In this document: one piece after another, positions 10,881 to 24,100 of the stretch
Layout: each line of letters opens with the position of its first letter
Numbering within the stretch: position 1 is the first letter of the stretch
Source of the DNA: Blumeriella jaapii
Taxonomy: Eukaryota > Ascomycota > Leotiomycetes > Helotiales > Drepanopezizaceae
Reading direction: 5' to 3'
DNA: 64,000 nucleotides
Assembly: GCA_009599575.1 (NCBI GenBank)
Contig: VWND01000015.1
Location: forward strand, 806,001-870,000
Translations under genes and position numbers: made by a program
The notes under the pieces: generated by a model
Told to the model about the DNA's origin: nothing
Database searches by the model: none
The model's input: the letters and a program-made list of their open reading frames with translations, nothing else

Positions 10881-13353
10881 ATGCCCAAGGAAAACAAACA
10901 CAGTCGAGGAAGGAGAGATGAGAAGAAGCTGAAGCGCAAAAGAGATAAAGGCGAGGAGGAATTCCCCGAATCCAAGAGGCAGAAATCGCAGGATCCAGCT
11001 GAAGATGATAATCTGATTGTGCGGGCACACGATCCCAATGGCGACGATGATGAGGAGGGAGGGGAGTTAGAGAGACCTTTCTATGGAATGCTTGACGACC
11101 AGGAGCAGGAATACTTCCGGCGTGCAGACGAGCTGCTTGAGAACAACGATTTTCCCTCGGACGAAGAGCGCTCCTTGTTCCTGGCGAATGTGTACCGTGA
11201 GGCGGAGGGCAAGGAGCTGAAGATTGCGTGCAGTCAGTCGTGCTCGCGGCTGATGGAGAGACTGATACTGCTGAGTACGGTGGAGCAAAAGAAGCAATTG
11301 TTTGATAAATTCAAGGACAATTACCCGCATCTAATTCAGCATCGGTTCGCCAGTCATTGCTGCGAGACGCTGTTTATACAGTCGGCGCCGATTGTCACGG
11401 AGGAGCTCACGGCGGACTCGAAGCAGCCGAAGAAGAATACGAAGACAGAGGAGGATGGCCCGGAGATTGATGGGGAGGAACTGCCGTCGATGGAAGATCT
11501 GTTTTTGGCTACGCTTGACGAGCTGGAAGGGAAAATGACTTTCCTGCTCACCGATCGATTTGCATCGCATACTCTTCGAGTTCTGCTTGTCATCCTGTCT
11601 GGCCGAGCGCTCGAAAAAGCCTCGACCAGAACACTTATGCAAAGCAAGAAGAAAGAGAAGATCTCCATTACCGGCTTGGATACCGCTCCTACCGAACTTT
11701 CTCTCAATAAGCGTGCGGTGCCATCATCCTTCCAGTTCGCTGTGGAAAAGATCATTTCAGACACAATTGCCACGATGGATACCTCTTTCATCCGAGTTTT
11801 GGCCACCCACCCAACAGGGAACCCGACCCTTCAACTTCTCCTCGAGCTGGAACTCACAAATCCCAATTCCAAGAAGGGAGCGAATGCATCCGAGAAAACC
11901 ATTATATCCGCCCTCCTCCCGGACGACATCACGGTGGAGGGAAGCGAGTCGCAAACCTTTGTGAACGGCATTCTCTACGATGCCATTGGATCCCGGCTGC
12001 TAGAAACAATCTGCACAAATGCACCGGGGAAACTGTTCAAGCAGATCTACAGGACGGTCTTCAAAGACCGCATCGCCGCCATAGCCAGGAATGAGATCTC
12101 CTCATATGTGGCCATCAAGGTTTTGACCCGTCTCGGCAAAGAGGATCTTGAGGAAGCAGTCTCCGCCATCCTGCCCCAAATCGATGGGTTGGTACAACGA
12201 AACAGAACAGTGATTCTCAAGACCATCCTAGAACGATGCCAAGCCAGAGGCGTGGACACAGAAGAGCTCTGCAAGTCCATCGCCGAGGCATACGGCTCCG
12301 ATTCCACAACACTCATCCAAAAAATGGCCTGCATAGACAACATCAAAGACATCATGCCGCCCAAAGCTTGTACAGAAGACGAAGAGGCTCCCGCTCCACA
12401 ACCAGTGATGAAACCCAGCGCTTCGCAACTCCACGGATCGCTGCTCGCCCAGTGCATGCTTTCTATCCCGGCGAATCTTGCTCGCAAAGACTCTGAAGGA
12501 AAACCTTCGCCTCAAACAGTCTCCCCAGAATCACTTGTCCAAGATTCCCTGCTCGCGTTACCCACAGACGAGCTCCTCGCGCTCTCCACCTATACCACGA
12601 CCTCCCACATCATCCAAACCGCGCTCATCCCCAGCTCATCTTCCCTCACAGCCTGGGACCCCAAGACGAAAGCCAAAGAGACAAAAGTGACCACCAATGT
12701 CCTCTTCCGCCGGAAACTCATCAACAACCTCCTCTTCTCCTCCACGTCCTTGGAAGATAATCAACTTCCCCCCACAATAACTCTCGCTCTCTCCCCGACC
12801 GGCTCACACGTCCTCGACGCCCTACTTTTCAGCACTGCTACCCCACCCACACTCACATCCCCCAGCACGCCCCTCTTCTCGCTGACCGACCGCATCGCCG
12901 CTCTGCTCCTCCCACGAGCACCAGCTGCGCGACAGCTACCCGGGCCGTATCGTGCTGCGTAACTGGTCCCTCGATCTCTTCAAGCGACGCCGCGGCGACT
13001 GGGTCAAGAAAGTCAAAGAGTCTGCCCTCCAAAGACTGAAATCCCTCCCAGCTTCCCAGCCCACCCCGGCTTCTTCAGATCAGCAAGAGGACGTCGCGCA
13101 AGAGGACAAGGAGCCGACGGTGTCGGCACCTGGCGAGGGCAAGAAGAACCGCAAGATCAAGCGTACTCAGAAGTGGCAGGAGAAGAAGAAGGCGATGAAG
13201 AATGCGCCGGACGTGGCGCCGCGGAAATCAGCGATTCAGCTTGCGAGGGAGAAGTTCGCGATGGCGAAGGCAGAGAGGGGTGGGAGGCCGACGGGTAGGG
13301 GATTTAGGACGGGAGCGAATGCCGTTGGGCCTGTTGAGAAGGAGGGCGAGTGA
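10881..13353 (+). CDS. NOP9: Nucleolar Pumilio-repeat protein Nop9, one-base frame break
   Basis: Nop9 is a Puf-like RNA-binding protein needed for 18S rRNA maturation in the nucleolus. The intronless frame starts with a Lys/Arg/Glu-rich tail ([17 protein letters not shown]). It continues with the Nop9 N-terminal block [21 protein letters not shown] and Puf repeats with LMERLILLS and [10 protein letters not shown]. The C-terminus [19 protein letters not shown] and a basic tail ([17 protein letters not shown]) are clearly conserved, but they lie in a different frame. The reading frame must shift by one base near 12905-12915, where CTGCTCCTCCCACGAG precedes [12 protein letters not shown]. Without the shift the first frame stops at 12962. 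The total is about 823 residues. The family call is firm. The break is more likely a sequence error than a true lesion, because both sides stay conserved. Confidence 0.88.
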
Positions 13354-14063
13354 TGTGCACGAGCGGTCAGGAATGGTAAGAGATGAGTTGGGTTGTGTGG
13401 AAAGTAGAAAGTAGCAGGGCAGATCGATGTTTGAATACGGATACCCGGAACTTGCGCAGCCAAAGTTGGCAGTCAATGCTTAGTACGCAAGCATGATGTT
13501 TTTAATCGAACCAGTGTCTTCTGTGAAGATAATTCACTCTTCTCGCCCTTTTCCCATGCCATCTTTTCCCGCACATACACACTTACTTGATTTAATGCCA
13601 ATTTCCTTTCTGTCCTCTATCCTCATCCTATCTCTTCCATCATCACACATCTATCTAAATCGACCATTTCTACCACTTCACAACACTAACTAATTTCCCA
13701 AACCCCACCCGCCATCCATTCATTCCCTTCCTTCTCACTGTCGTAGTAAAAAAGGCAAGCTTAAAAACACACAGCAGAAACCACACGCCTAAAAACCATC
13801 ATCCGCAAACCCCTACGATCACGAAACCAGAACCAAATGCATGCCCCGAAAGCTTCTGTCTCCCATGAATCACATCCTCGCTCCCTCCCGCGTTCTCCTT
13901 TCGAACGAACCATATCCACACGAGTCCCACGAAGAAAAAGATACAAGAATTCCTTCCAGAGTTCCGCAGAGAATCCCACAACGATTCCAAATCACCGCCG
14001 TATGTGCAGGGAGGCAGCCCTCTTGATGTGATCTCTCTCAGTTGGGCCTGCAGACTCCTTGTC

Positions 14064-14096
<33 letters not shown>

Positions 14097-14851
14097 TTGA
14101 TTAACAGACTCCTTGTCATTGTTCCCAGCCCGAATGACATCTGTTATCTCACACCTCAACTCTTAATTCCTAATCCCAAACTTGCACACTAGCGCCTACA
14201 AAACCCCAAACCAATGCTCCAATCATTCACTTCAAACTCAAACCCATTTCTACGGATTTTTTTTTTCCAAAATTTAAATCATGCCTCACTTACTCACCCC
14301 TCACCCCCCCCCAACCAACCATCTTAAACTCACGTATTTGCGCCTCGAATATCCAACGCCAATGCTCCAATTTCCTGAGTCAAGAGCAAGAATCACTCAA
14401 GTCAATTTCAAATCACCTGACCACAGTCACAATTCACCTATTATGAACTCAAAACTCTTTTTTATTCTTCAAATCCATCGCATTTTTGGTCTAACTAGAA
14501 GGCCGTCTGAGTTCTCAGATGCAAATTTCATCGTTTCGCAAAGTTGTTCATCGTTTTCATCAGTCATCATCCATCCTTAAAAAAGCGTTCGCACCTAGGA
14601 ATTCCATATCCCTATGCCCCTCCACCAAAGCCATGCGTAGAAGAAGTGAAGTTGTAAATGCAAGTCTGAAGGCAGCATCCGAACCCTCCAATCAAAGGAA
14701 AGTAGCTGGGAACGAGCGCTGGAAACCCAACAGCCAGGGATCCGGAGATCAGAAAAAGGTTTGTGAAGTGTTGTACAGTGAAGAAGGGTATTTTAGCAAA
14801 GAAAGCGGAAGCAAGGGCTATCGCTCTCACGCACACCAGTCCAGGAATGGC
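13354..14851. other. Convergent intergenic region
   Basis: 3' flanks of NOP9 and Argonaute. It holds the (GTA)n tract at 14064-14096 and short homopolymers (poly-T near 14260, poly-C near 14305). I see no gene. Confidence 0.5.
14064..14096. repeat. (GTA)11 microsatellite
   Basis: A perfect GTA trinucleotide run between the NOP9 and Argonaute 3' ends. It should be length-variable between strains. Confidence 0.95.
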
Positions 14852-17800
14852 CTAGATGTACCACATGCTATTGCGGATCTTCTGTGTTATTTCAAGGTTT
14901 TGAATGTTGCCCAAGGGATAGAGTGGAACAGCCTCGGTGGGCTTGGCCGTGGTTTGAGACGAATCATTCTTAGCAGGAATACGGCGGAGAGCTACATCGT
15001 CTTGGATCTTCTCCTCAAACTTCTGACCTCCACGTGGGCCTTCAGAATCAGAGTTTATTTCATGAGCACGAGCGCGGTTTGATGCCAAATGAGCGTAGTA
15101 GACAGCGGGGACTAGCAAATATTAGCTGAGAGGTTTAGCGGGGAAAAACTAATACTTACAGAGCGACACCGGAGTGGTGGAGCGTATGTATTGGTAGGAG
15201 GACTGGTAGATCATCTTCTGGAAGTCGTTGATGGGCAGCTTGATCTCGTCGAGAATGACGTGGTAGTGGACGGGGCGAGCAGTACCCTGGATAGCGGAAT
15301 GGGCGCAGAGGTAAAAGTCATACTCGAACGGATGAGTGATGTCTTTCTCCACAAGAGTACCCGGAAGGGCATTGCCGTTACGATCACCAGAGCCAGAATC
15401 CTTAGATGTGGGGAAGAAGCGGATGTGGTGACGCTTGGTGCAGACAACGACAGTCCACTTGATCTGTTCGAAGGTTAGAAAGCTTGTCAATGACACAGAG
15501 AGAGCAACTTACGAACGGAGCCTGCTGAGCGTGTGCGGCTTGCATGGCTTCCTTCATGAATGCAACCTCCTTCTCCAATACATGTGTGTACTGTCCCTCG
15601 GAAACACCATCACGGAAGTAGAAAACCTGCTGGGGAGGTTGACCATTGTTGACAAGTTTGACCCACTGCTTAAGCATAGGCGTGAACAAGGAATCAATGT
15701 TACTTCTCGTAATCATCTCAACACGATAACCGTTGGTCTGAACACCAGCGGCGTATCGGCAGCAATCCAGATCGAAAGACATGGTGATCGCAGCCATAGA
15801 GGCTTGAGGACTAGCTGGAGATGGATGGGAAACATCGGCACCTTTTGGAACTGTTAGCAGAAGAAATCGAAAGATGCAAGAAGCAGTACACATACCAATG
15901 ATCAAAGTTTTGGCTTTGAACATGCCAGTGGGTCCCGTAAAAATCTTCGAAGTAGTACCACCAAGCTTGGCGTTCACTTTCATGGCGACATTGGAGCAGT
16001 ATTGAGGCTGAGCCTTGATGACATGACCAGTGTTAAGGCCTCAATATGGTTAGAAAAGAGCTTAGACGGGCGCAGGAAGACCTACACTGAGAAATCAAAG
16101 CGAATCGGCACTCCGTGTTCTTCTTGAGGCGTTCATACAACCAGGAGTCGCGGATACCCATAATGTAGAAGATGATCTGAGGCATAGCATGGACCTGGTT
16201 ACCAATGGTAGTACGGGCCGTAGCGATGAATTCATTAAAATCCATTCCTTTGACTTGAGAGTAGATGAGAGGGTTCTTGTTTTGAATTGCGCCGCCATGT
16301 CCAATGTAGGTTTGAATGAAGACATTGGCGAAATTGCGAACAACCTGCGGTGAACAAGCATCTTGGACAATAACAAAACCCCAGGAGTTAAGAGGCTCCG
16401 GGTTGGGCTTCCAGAATTTCTTTCCGCGGAGATCCCAGCGGCCTGTAGTACCAGGTTGTGCTTGGAACCACTAAACTGGATCTCAGGGTTCTGGAGTAGA
16501 CGAGCATTGGTCTTGGAATGTCAGCAAAATGACTATATGTCAAGGCCAGGGATGAACATTTACCTGAGTCATATTCGGATCAATCTTGATATTAAAAGCC
16601 TTCAAGTACTTGTCTTCAGTCCACTTCAGCATGCCAATACCATGTCTGATGGACTCCATGCGCTCCTTGGGACGGGTAACAGCAAACTTAATCATGGAAG
16701 CGGTCTGTGACAAGTCAGAGGTGTCACTACGCGCGGAAGACACGGAATGCTTACCTGTTCAGGGTTCAACTTGTAGTTGTAACGCTGGTTGGGAACGAGA
16801 GTGCAGAGCTCCATAGGGAATAAACCAGCCTTAGAAGTTTCGATAAGTGGAAGCCACCAATACTGGAGAGAGATGTTGTAAACACGCTTGAAAAACTCGT
16901 TGACGGTGATGTCAACCTCGGCGTAGTTTTGTCTGGGGTCCTTGTACTTGAAGGTGACGTTTCTGGCATGAGCACCCTGTTTCTGGAAAGCCTCACTCTT
17001 GTCCCAAGTAAATCTCTTGATGGTGTACTCCTTAGTGTCTGGATCAACGTGTTAGTACCATATTTAGAGTCATTGTTAGAGGTGAAAGAAACCTACCGTC
17101 ACCCTTGCCACGATGCTTCACAACGAACTTCAGCTTTGTCATCTTGCGAAGCATCTTGAAGTCTTCAGACATAGTATATTGGCCGTTCAATCCACGAACA
17201 GGCAGTAACAGATCACGGAAAAGCGTGTAAGACAAGCCCTTGTTTCGAGGGTGGCCGGTGAAGTTGCGAGCAGCCTGATGAACATCTTGAGCAAGCCAGA
17301 ATGTGCCGTTGGCAACATCAACATTGAGAGCCAGACCAGTGCTGATACTACCGACCGAAGACTTGGGCTGGGGAATTTTTAGCGGGGGAAGGCAAAGGGA
17401 TGAGGTGGTAGACATACGTTACACAAGCGGATTGAGCTGTAGACACCCTTCATGGCGACAACGTGGTCATCAAGCTGGGCACTGACATTACCTCTGCTGA
17501 AGAACGAGCGCTTGATCATGGTGTAGATCTCCGATGGACCTTGGCGCATGACATGATCGAGGAAATCTGGGCAAAGTTAGAAGTTGACGATAGGCAGGAA
17601 GAAGAAAAAAAAACTCACTGATAGCAGCCAGGATGCTGTTGTCGAAGGTGGGGATACTACCATCCAAGTAGGACTTGATCACATCCATTCTGACTTGGAC
17701 AGTTGGGCGGATAATGACATAGACCTTATCCTCTGGGCGAATAGGGGCGCCTGGGCGGGGAACCTTCTTCTTTTCCTCATTGAAATCAACATGAATGCGC

Positions 17801-19545
17801 TGTTCGGGAAATGATCCGAGGCACCTGGAAACGGGATTAGAAAGGGACAGGACGCTAGTTGGAAGCGGAACTAACCAGGCGATCTTGTTACCGTCCCACA
17901 ACCAGTTGGGTGACAGCTTGCTCAACTGTCCTTGAACCTTCTTGGAGTTCCAAGCAGCGAAGACCTTACCACGCTTCTCAGCACCCTCACCAACGTGGAC
18001 CTGGATGGTTTCAGTGGAGAATTCAACCGCAAAATCAGTGTGAATGGAGTGAATGATGGAGAAATGTCAATTTAGAAGGCAATGTTGCTGAACGTGATAG
18101 TGTTTGGAGTGAAACTTACATCATATTGCTGGATGAATCCTTGGGGCCATTGGAGAACCTTGTACTGGTTGACGTGAACGGTGATGGCCTTACCACTGGT
18201 GTTGAAGTTTCCCTTACGTAGGGGAAACTTGTTCTGGAAGTTGTACTTGGGTTCAAAGTTAGTATCTGTGTCCAAGCCGACCGGGCGGCGGAGTTGGTAA
18301 TTGAAAGGTTCCATATTGCCAGAAGGGGTGAGAGCGATTAGGTTGAACGAGGTGGAGATAGAGGATGGGGGGGTGATGAGGGGGGGGGGGGTCCGAGGTG
18401 GTGAGGGGGGATAGATATGGGGGAATGTAGGTGTTTGTCTCCGTAGACTGTGTGTGTGAAGAAGTGGAGGTGTGTAGAGGCAGAGGAAGTTTGTTGTATG
18501 TGAGGAATTGTTCTTTGGGGGGAGAGAATGGGCTCTTAAATAGGTGCATTGGAGATGGCATGCCTTAGGAAGTGATTGCAGTCCTTTGTCTCGAGTGAAT
18601 ATCGCTTTGTTTCAAGTGGATATCAATCGATCAGGAAGGCACCCCCAGGAAAGCGGTCAACACTTCCAAAGCGAGCGAAAGCTTCACTAAAACCACGATT
18701 CACTTGAATCATAGTTCAATTGAGTCACACTAAATCGAGTCACACTCCATCGATGCCACACTCTGCTGGAGCAGCCATGTAGCCGTGGGTCTCAGAACAC
18801 AACACCATACTGTTTGGAGAAGACACAAACATAACAGAAACATACCTCGCCTTCAGCATTCAGACGATATGCCTCCTCGGGAAGTTCCATACGCGTGTTG
18901 GTAATAGCCTTCTCGGTTAAGGGGGCAGGACGGCTAGATTGAGCGAACTCCATACTCATGCCAGCATAGGGGTTCTGGCGGGTTTGAGCGGCTTGAGCAG
19001 GAGGACCTTGGTGTTGGGATTGAGCCGGAGGACCCTGCTGTTGATACTGTCCTTGACCCTGGAGTTGATGAGGAGGGCCACGGTTCGAAGGCGTACCTAC
19101 ACCTGAGTTAAATCCGCCACTTACCTTTGGGAAACTGGACGCTTGACCGCTCGGTCGTCCTCCAAAAGGGGTGGAATCACCAGGGCCAGGAGTGAACGAA
19201 CCTGGGGGACCACTCATGTTGGACGGATTGTGGGGGCGCTCTCCTGGACCATCGAAACCACTATTGTTATGTTAGCATGCCGATTGTGGAAATTCTCAAG
19301 GCATCTGCTTACCCAGATCGAGGTCCACCACTACCTTGAGCAGGTTGGCACTCTTGGTAATGAGACTGGTAGACCAGGTTTTGTGGCATGGGGTTGCCGC
19401 CTTGATATGGTTGATAGCCGGCGTTGTTGCCACCGTTTTTGCCGTCGCCATTACCTCTGACGTTGCCGTGGTGGCCGCTGTTGTTGTTGTTGTGGTTGTC
19501 AGTCTCACGATGACGTCCGGCTCCGGCTCCGGCTCCTCCAGGCAT
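14852..19545 (-). CDS. Argonaute (PAZ-PIWI) small-RNA effector, one-base frame break
   Basis: Argonaute, the small-RNA-guided core of RNA silencing. The long model has 14 exons: 19545-19313, 19260-18846, 18245-18120, 18000-17876, 17824-17619, 17566-17418, 17367-17097, 17038-16755, 16704-16564, 16511-16086, 16039-15896, 15841-15513, 15463-15160 and 15111-14852. These give about 1137 residues if one base is restored near 16453. There, AACCTGG stands for the AACCCTGG that yields NPGTTGRWDLRGKK. Domain order: Gly/Asn/Gln-rich N-terminus, N domain (FPLRKGNFNTSGKAI), DUF1785/PAZ (SSVGSISTGLALNVD, QRYNYKLNPEQT), MID, and PIWI. The slicer triad is intact: IGADVSHPSP (Asp), YFRDGVSEGQ (Asp) and VYYAHLASNRARAHE (His). 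Introns other than the third exon's 600-nt upstream one (18246-18845) are 46-119 nt. That long intron contains promoter-like sequence and an in-frame ATG at 18314. No paralogue assignment (QDE-2 or SMS-2 type) is made. Confidence 0.9.
18315..18760 (-). promoter_or_regulatory. Putative internal promoter inside Argonaute intron 2
   Basis: On the minus strand the order is: two TGAGTCA-like elements (18721-18727 perfect, 18736-18742 as CGAGTCA), a perfect GATTCA-CT-TGAATC palindrome (18697-18710), a TATTTAAG box (about 18536-18543), a strongly pyrimidine-rich leader, and an ATG at 18314. That ATG opens MEPFNYQLRRPVGLD, in frame with the next Argonaute exon. A start here would make a protein of about 944 residues without the Gly/Gln-rich N-terminus. 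TGAGTCA is the binding site of Gcn4/CPC1-type bZIP factors. This is inference from sequence layout only. Confidence 0.4.
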
Positions 19546-21115
19546 GATGACGGTTGTATGCAGGACTGGCTGGCTTTGCTATGCGGGAGATCGAATCAGC
19601 AATTGAGCCAGACAAACGGCGGCGACGGCAAACACAGCCTGCAATTGAAGCAAGCGCCGAGAAAACCAAGCCAGGTGAATACCTGAGCCGGTTTGGGCAA
19701 GGACGGGGTAAGAGAGCAAAGGGAGACACACCGGTCGAGATCGAAATTGTGCTTGTTACTGTTGCTCGAAGACAACAGCCGATTGATACGCGGAGCTCTG
19801 CGCGCAATCGAGTTAGCAAGCCGTCATCCGATTGCTCCACAGCAAGCCTCGAGACGAGATAGATCAAAGAGGCAGCGTGGGAAGGGGAATGCTGCGCGGC
19901 GTTGAGCTCGAGATGGACTTCGACCTTGAAGCCATGATCACCATGTACCAGCCCGAGCGGGCGCGCACACAACGCAGCAATTGCCGTATGGGGGAATCAA
20001 TCGCGCAAGGGGAACTTACCAGAAGAACTGCGCGCTCGCTGGTGATCAAGCCAACGAGAATGTGACGGGAAGAGGGCTGGTGGAGAGGTGAGGTGAATGT
20101 GCGGAGGTGGTGTGAAAGACGAAGGTGACGAGAGTGAGTTCTCCGAGAGTGAAATCGAGGCGCGACGCTCGAGGGGGTTTTGGCGCTAAAAGCTGTGGCT
20201 ACGTCGCTTGCGGAAGGACCCACAGTTTGAAAGTTGGGAAGGCGCAAGGAGCCAACGACACTAAGGCGACTGGCCATCGGGGCCGGCAGGAGATTCTACA
20301 TACACACTGCAACTCAGAGGCAACGATCTATCACATCTTGAAGAGCCCACAGTAAAGGGCAGTCTCTCCCGCGTCACCATCCCTCTCCGGCGGCCTCCTC
20401 ACAGATGACAGCCTCCACGGCAGTGGTCCGCGGAGGGCCAGCGGAGCGTCACCAGGCGTAGTACTGTCTTGATCGACCAAAACAGAATCCATAAGCACAA
20501 AACGGAACGAAGGCGAAAAAAGATACGGCCCAGGAATGGGTGGCAGACAGCAGCGCAGGCAAGGGAAATTCGTATGTAACCAACAAGCACAACAACCAAC
20601 ACAGAGGTATCAAACACGAAATTCCTGAGCAGCAGAAGAGTGTACCCACAAATCTCTAGAGGTCACCCACGATATAAGAAGGCACGCAAACAAATGAAAA
20701 TCGAGAAAAGAACTGCATTCGTCGCATTGCGCTGTTGCGATGATACACACATTCCATTTGGGGGAAAAACCGCTTCCGCTGTTCGCCGACGCCTCCTCCC
20801 TTCCTCCAGAACGCCGCGCCCGCGATGCAGAGACTTGAGAACCTCATGAAGCAACCTCGAATTTTCCCATGGGAGTGTAGTGCATCCATCCATCTGCCTC
20901 TCCACGATGACGAGATAGTGCGCTTGCAGAAAATCCACGCGGCGAGCAAAGAAACCGTCCTTCTTAGAATACAAGTGCTGGTCGGTACCTCTAATCCTAG
21001 AACCCCCAGCCCTCCCACGTACACCAGGGCGTCTTTGGGTGCGCATCGTCGAATTTGCCCTTCCGGAGCCATGTTGCGATCTATCGACCGTAATATCCTG
21101 AGAAAGCACCCCAAG
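19546..21115. other. Argonaute upstream region and RNA14 3' flank
   Basis: The Argonaute promoter should lie just above 19545 on the minus strand. The RNA14 3' end lies at the far side. The open frames here are short, mutually overlapping and without recognised motifs. I see no gene. Confidence 0.45.
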
Positions 21116-24100
21116 TTAGCGTTTCTTCCCATACCAATCGGCACTGGGCCGTAAGCGTGGGGGAGCAGCAGTCTTCCCATTACCATGACCGGACTCTTCA
21201 TCGCTGTAGCTGTAGCTAGATCTACTTGTATCTGCTACATACGAAGGTGGCATCGGGAATCCTGGCGACGGAGGGAAGGAAAGAGAAAGAGATGCAGGCA
21301 TGCTTGTGGTTCCCGAGAGAGCATTGCCGCCATAGAAAGCAGACGTGGCTGCAGAACGACGGTAGTCGTGCTGCGGGTTGCCATGATGCCAGTCAGACTG
21401 CGCGACAGGACCACTTCTTGTCTGCGTCTGCTGCGGGAGGTGGAACGGGGGGACTGCTGTCTGGTTGGCAGAATAATGAGATAAAGTACCGTATTGTCTC
21501 TGCTGCGGAGCCTGAGACTCCTCCTTCGCTTGCTTCCAGGTTGAATAGTCGGGCACGATGGTTTCTCGGAGAAGACGAACGAGGGCGTCGGGCTTGAATT
21601 TAGTGGCGGAGTAGAGCTCGGCTTTGGGAATAATGCTGAGCAGGAATGTGATGTCCCGAGGAACCACAAACGGGGGAGCGTTCCATGTGGGAGTACCTTG
21701 CTGGAGACGCTTCTGTTGATCAAGTCGTCGACCTGCGGCTCCCTTCAACGGAGACTCTCCTCGGGCTAGCTTTCGGGGTCTGTTGAGTTCATTCTCCAAA
21801 TCTTCTACCGGGTAGGGGCGTTTCGGAGAATTCGTAGCAACAGCCGACTGCACAAAATGGGGTCTGGGACTGCGACTGGGTTCCGGCACGTATTGTGGGC
21901 GAGGACTAATCTGCGTTGTAGGTGCTACCTGTTCAATAGATTGCATAACACCCTTAGGGCGAGTCTGAGTGGCAGGAGAGACGATGAGACGAACGCCTGT
22001 CGGCTCGAAGCCTTCTCCGCTATATCTTGATGCGAAATGAGACAGCTTCGGGTCCTCAGGGAATAGCTCCGCCATGCGTGCCTCCAATTGTTTGATCTGA
22101 GACAATTCGCCGTATTGAGACTCATGTTTGTGGAAATACGCGTACAACGGCTTGGTCTTATGTACGCTTTCTGGTTTCGAAGTCAATTTGCTAACCACCA
22201 TCCCAAATGTAACCCGTGCATCTACACCGTAATTAGCCGTGACCGATTCTAAGTTCGGTAAGAGAGGACTTACTCGTTGTATCATTGATGGACAATAAGT
22301 GCTTCAGGTATTCCAATGTAAAAGCAGCATCTTCAGGGAATAACTTGGCTCCTCGCTCGAAGATCTTCGTCCCTGCCGCATCCTTGTAGACGTGGTGTTC
22401 AATGAGAGCAGCTGCAACATAGACATCACTTGTGATCTTGCCACGACCTCTAGCATCGGCGAAGATCTTTCTTGATCCACCGACTGCATCCTTGGGGCTG
22501 CCTTTACCCTGAACACGGCGCATGGCTCTCATGAGCGCAATCCAGGTGAAGGAAATTGTTTTGGAGATCAGCTCAGTCTGTGCTGCGTAATTGTCCTTAA
22601 TTTCCTTCTTTCTGGTCGCCTTGGCGGCTTCTCTGTATTCTCTCTCGGCGTCGTTGTCTTCCTCATTCTCATCAGCATTGGTAATGGCTCTGATGGACGC
22701 ATCGACTGGATCTACATAAGGTGTTTCGTCGACCTTTTCCACCTCCAGCTTTTCTTTGGCCTTCACAGCCTTGTGCATCTCGTAGAGAGTCTCGAGAAGC
22801 TGGTCAAAAGGTGCCCGAACAACCGCACCTCGCTCAGCGAGGCCCTTATCAGCTTCACTCGATGCCAGAGTAGATTCCAAACGGTCTGCTTTCTTGAATG
22901 CAAGCAAGCAACTCTCAGGATTGGCTAGGAATCCATCGTTGAGGAACTGATCCCCATCCTTCTCCAGGCCGTTATTAAAGCACCAATCAGCAGCGTCAAC
23001 GTAAATCTCAGGCCAGAAACGAAGAGCCATGACTGCTTGCTTGTAGACGTACAAGACTCGCTGCTTGTAAGCCTCGGGCTCATCAGCCTTCAAGACCAAG
23101 GGGTCTTCTTGCTCCCATGAGATCCATCCCTTCCACAATCGAACTTGCTGCTCGTACTCTTGGTCGCCTTCGAATCCGGGGGCAGGGGGCAGTCTGGGTA
23201 AGGTTGTGCGGACAAGTCCGCGTGTTATATTCTCCAAAGCTGTATTGGCACTTCTAGCAGACATGTAGGATGGCGATTTCTCTTGGAGAAATTTGCGGCC
23301 CTACGCTGCGTTAATTTTTTGAAAGCTATGAGTTTCGGAACTAGGGACTTGCCGTGATCTTATTGAGACTCATCTCAAACTGGTCATATTCCTTCCACAG
23401 AGCGTTCAACGAAGACATGGGGACGCTGATAGCACGCTGGTATGCCTTGCGCAGTTGGTCCATCTTCTGCTGGTCCTGCCAACTACTTCCACCAATTTGG
23501 CCAGGCGCACCACGGACGAATTGAATGTATTCCTGCCATAGTCGACCGGAATCCTTGTCAATGCCAATGTTGTTCAAGACAAAATCGTAGGATTGGGTGA
23601 TGGTAGTTCGTGCCACTCCGGTGGCGTCATTGGTGAGGTCGTTCCTTCGTCGAATGTAGTTAAGGTAGACGAGCCAGAGCTGGATATTGGCGACTGTGAG
23701 AAGAGATTTACCAAAAAGACTCTCAGCAAAGCTGAAGTTGTCATTTTCCAACTCCATCTCTATGTAAGCGACCCATAGTTCTGCCTAAAGAATATCAGTG
23801 TGTAGTAGACCAATCAGTATTAGAAAGCTTACAGATTGAGGAAAGACTTTGAGGCATCGTTCATACACGGCTCGGGCATCTTCGATCTTGTTGCGCTTTC
23901 GATGCTCGGTGATCAGAGACAACCAGGCATCAATGTCTCCTCGAGGGTCTTCCTTGATTCGGTCTTCAAGTATGCCAATTCTGTCATGCGGGAGACGAGC
24001 CTTGGGAAGAGACACAACTTGTGCTGGAACTGGGACAGAAGTAGGCCCAGCAACATTTGAGTTCACGGGAGGATGGGAAGGTTGCGCAACCGTTGAATCA

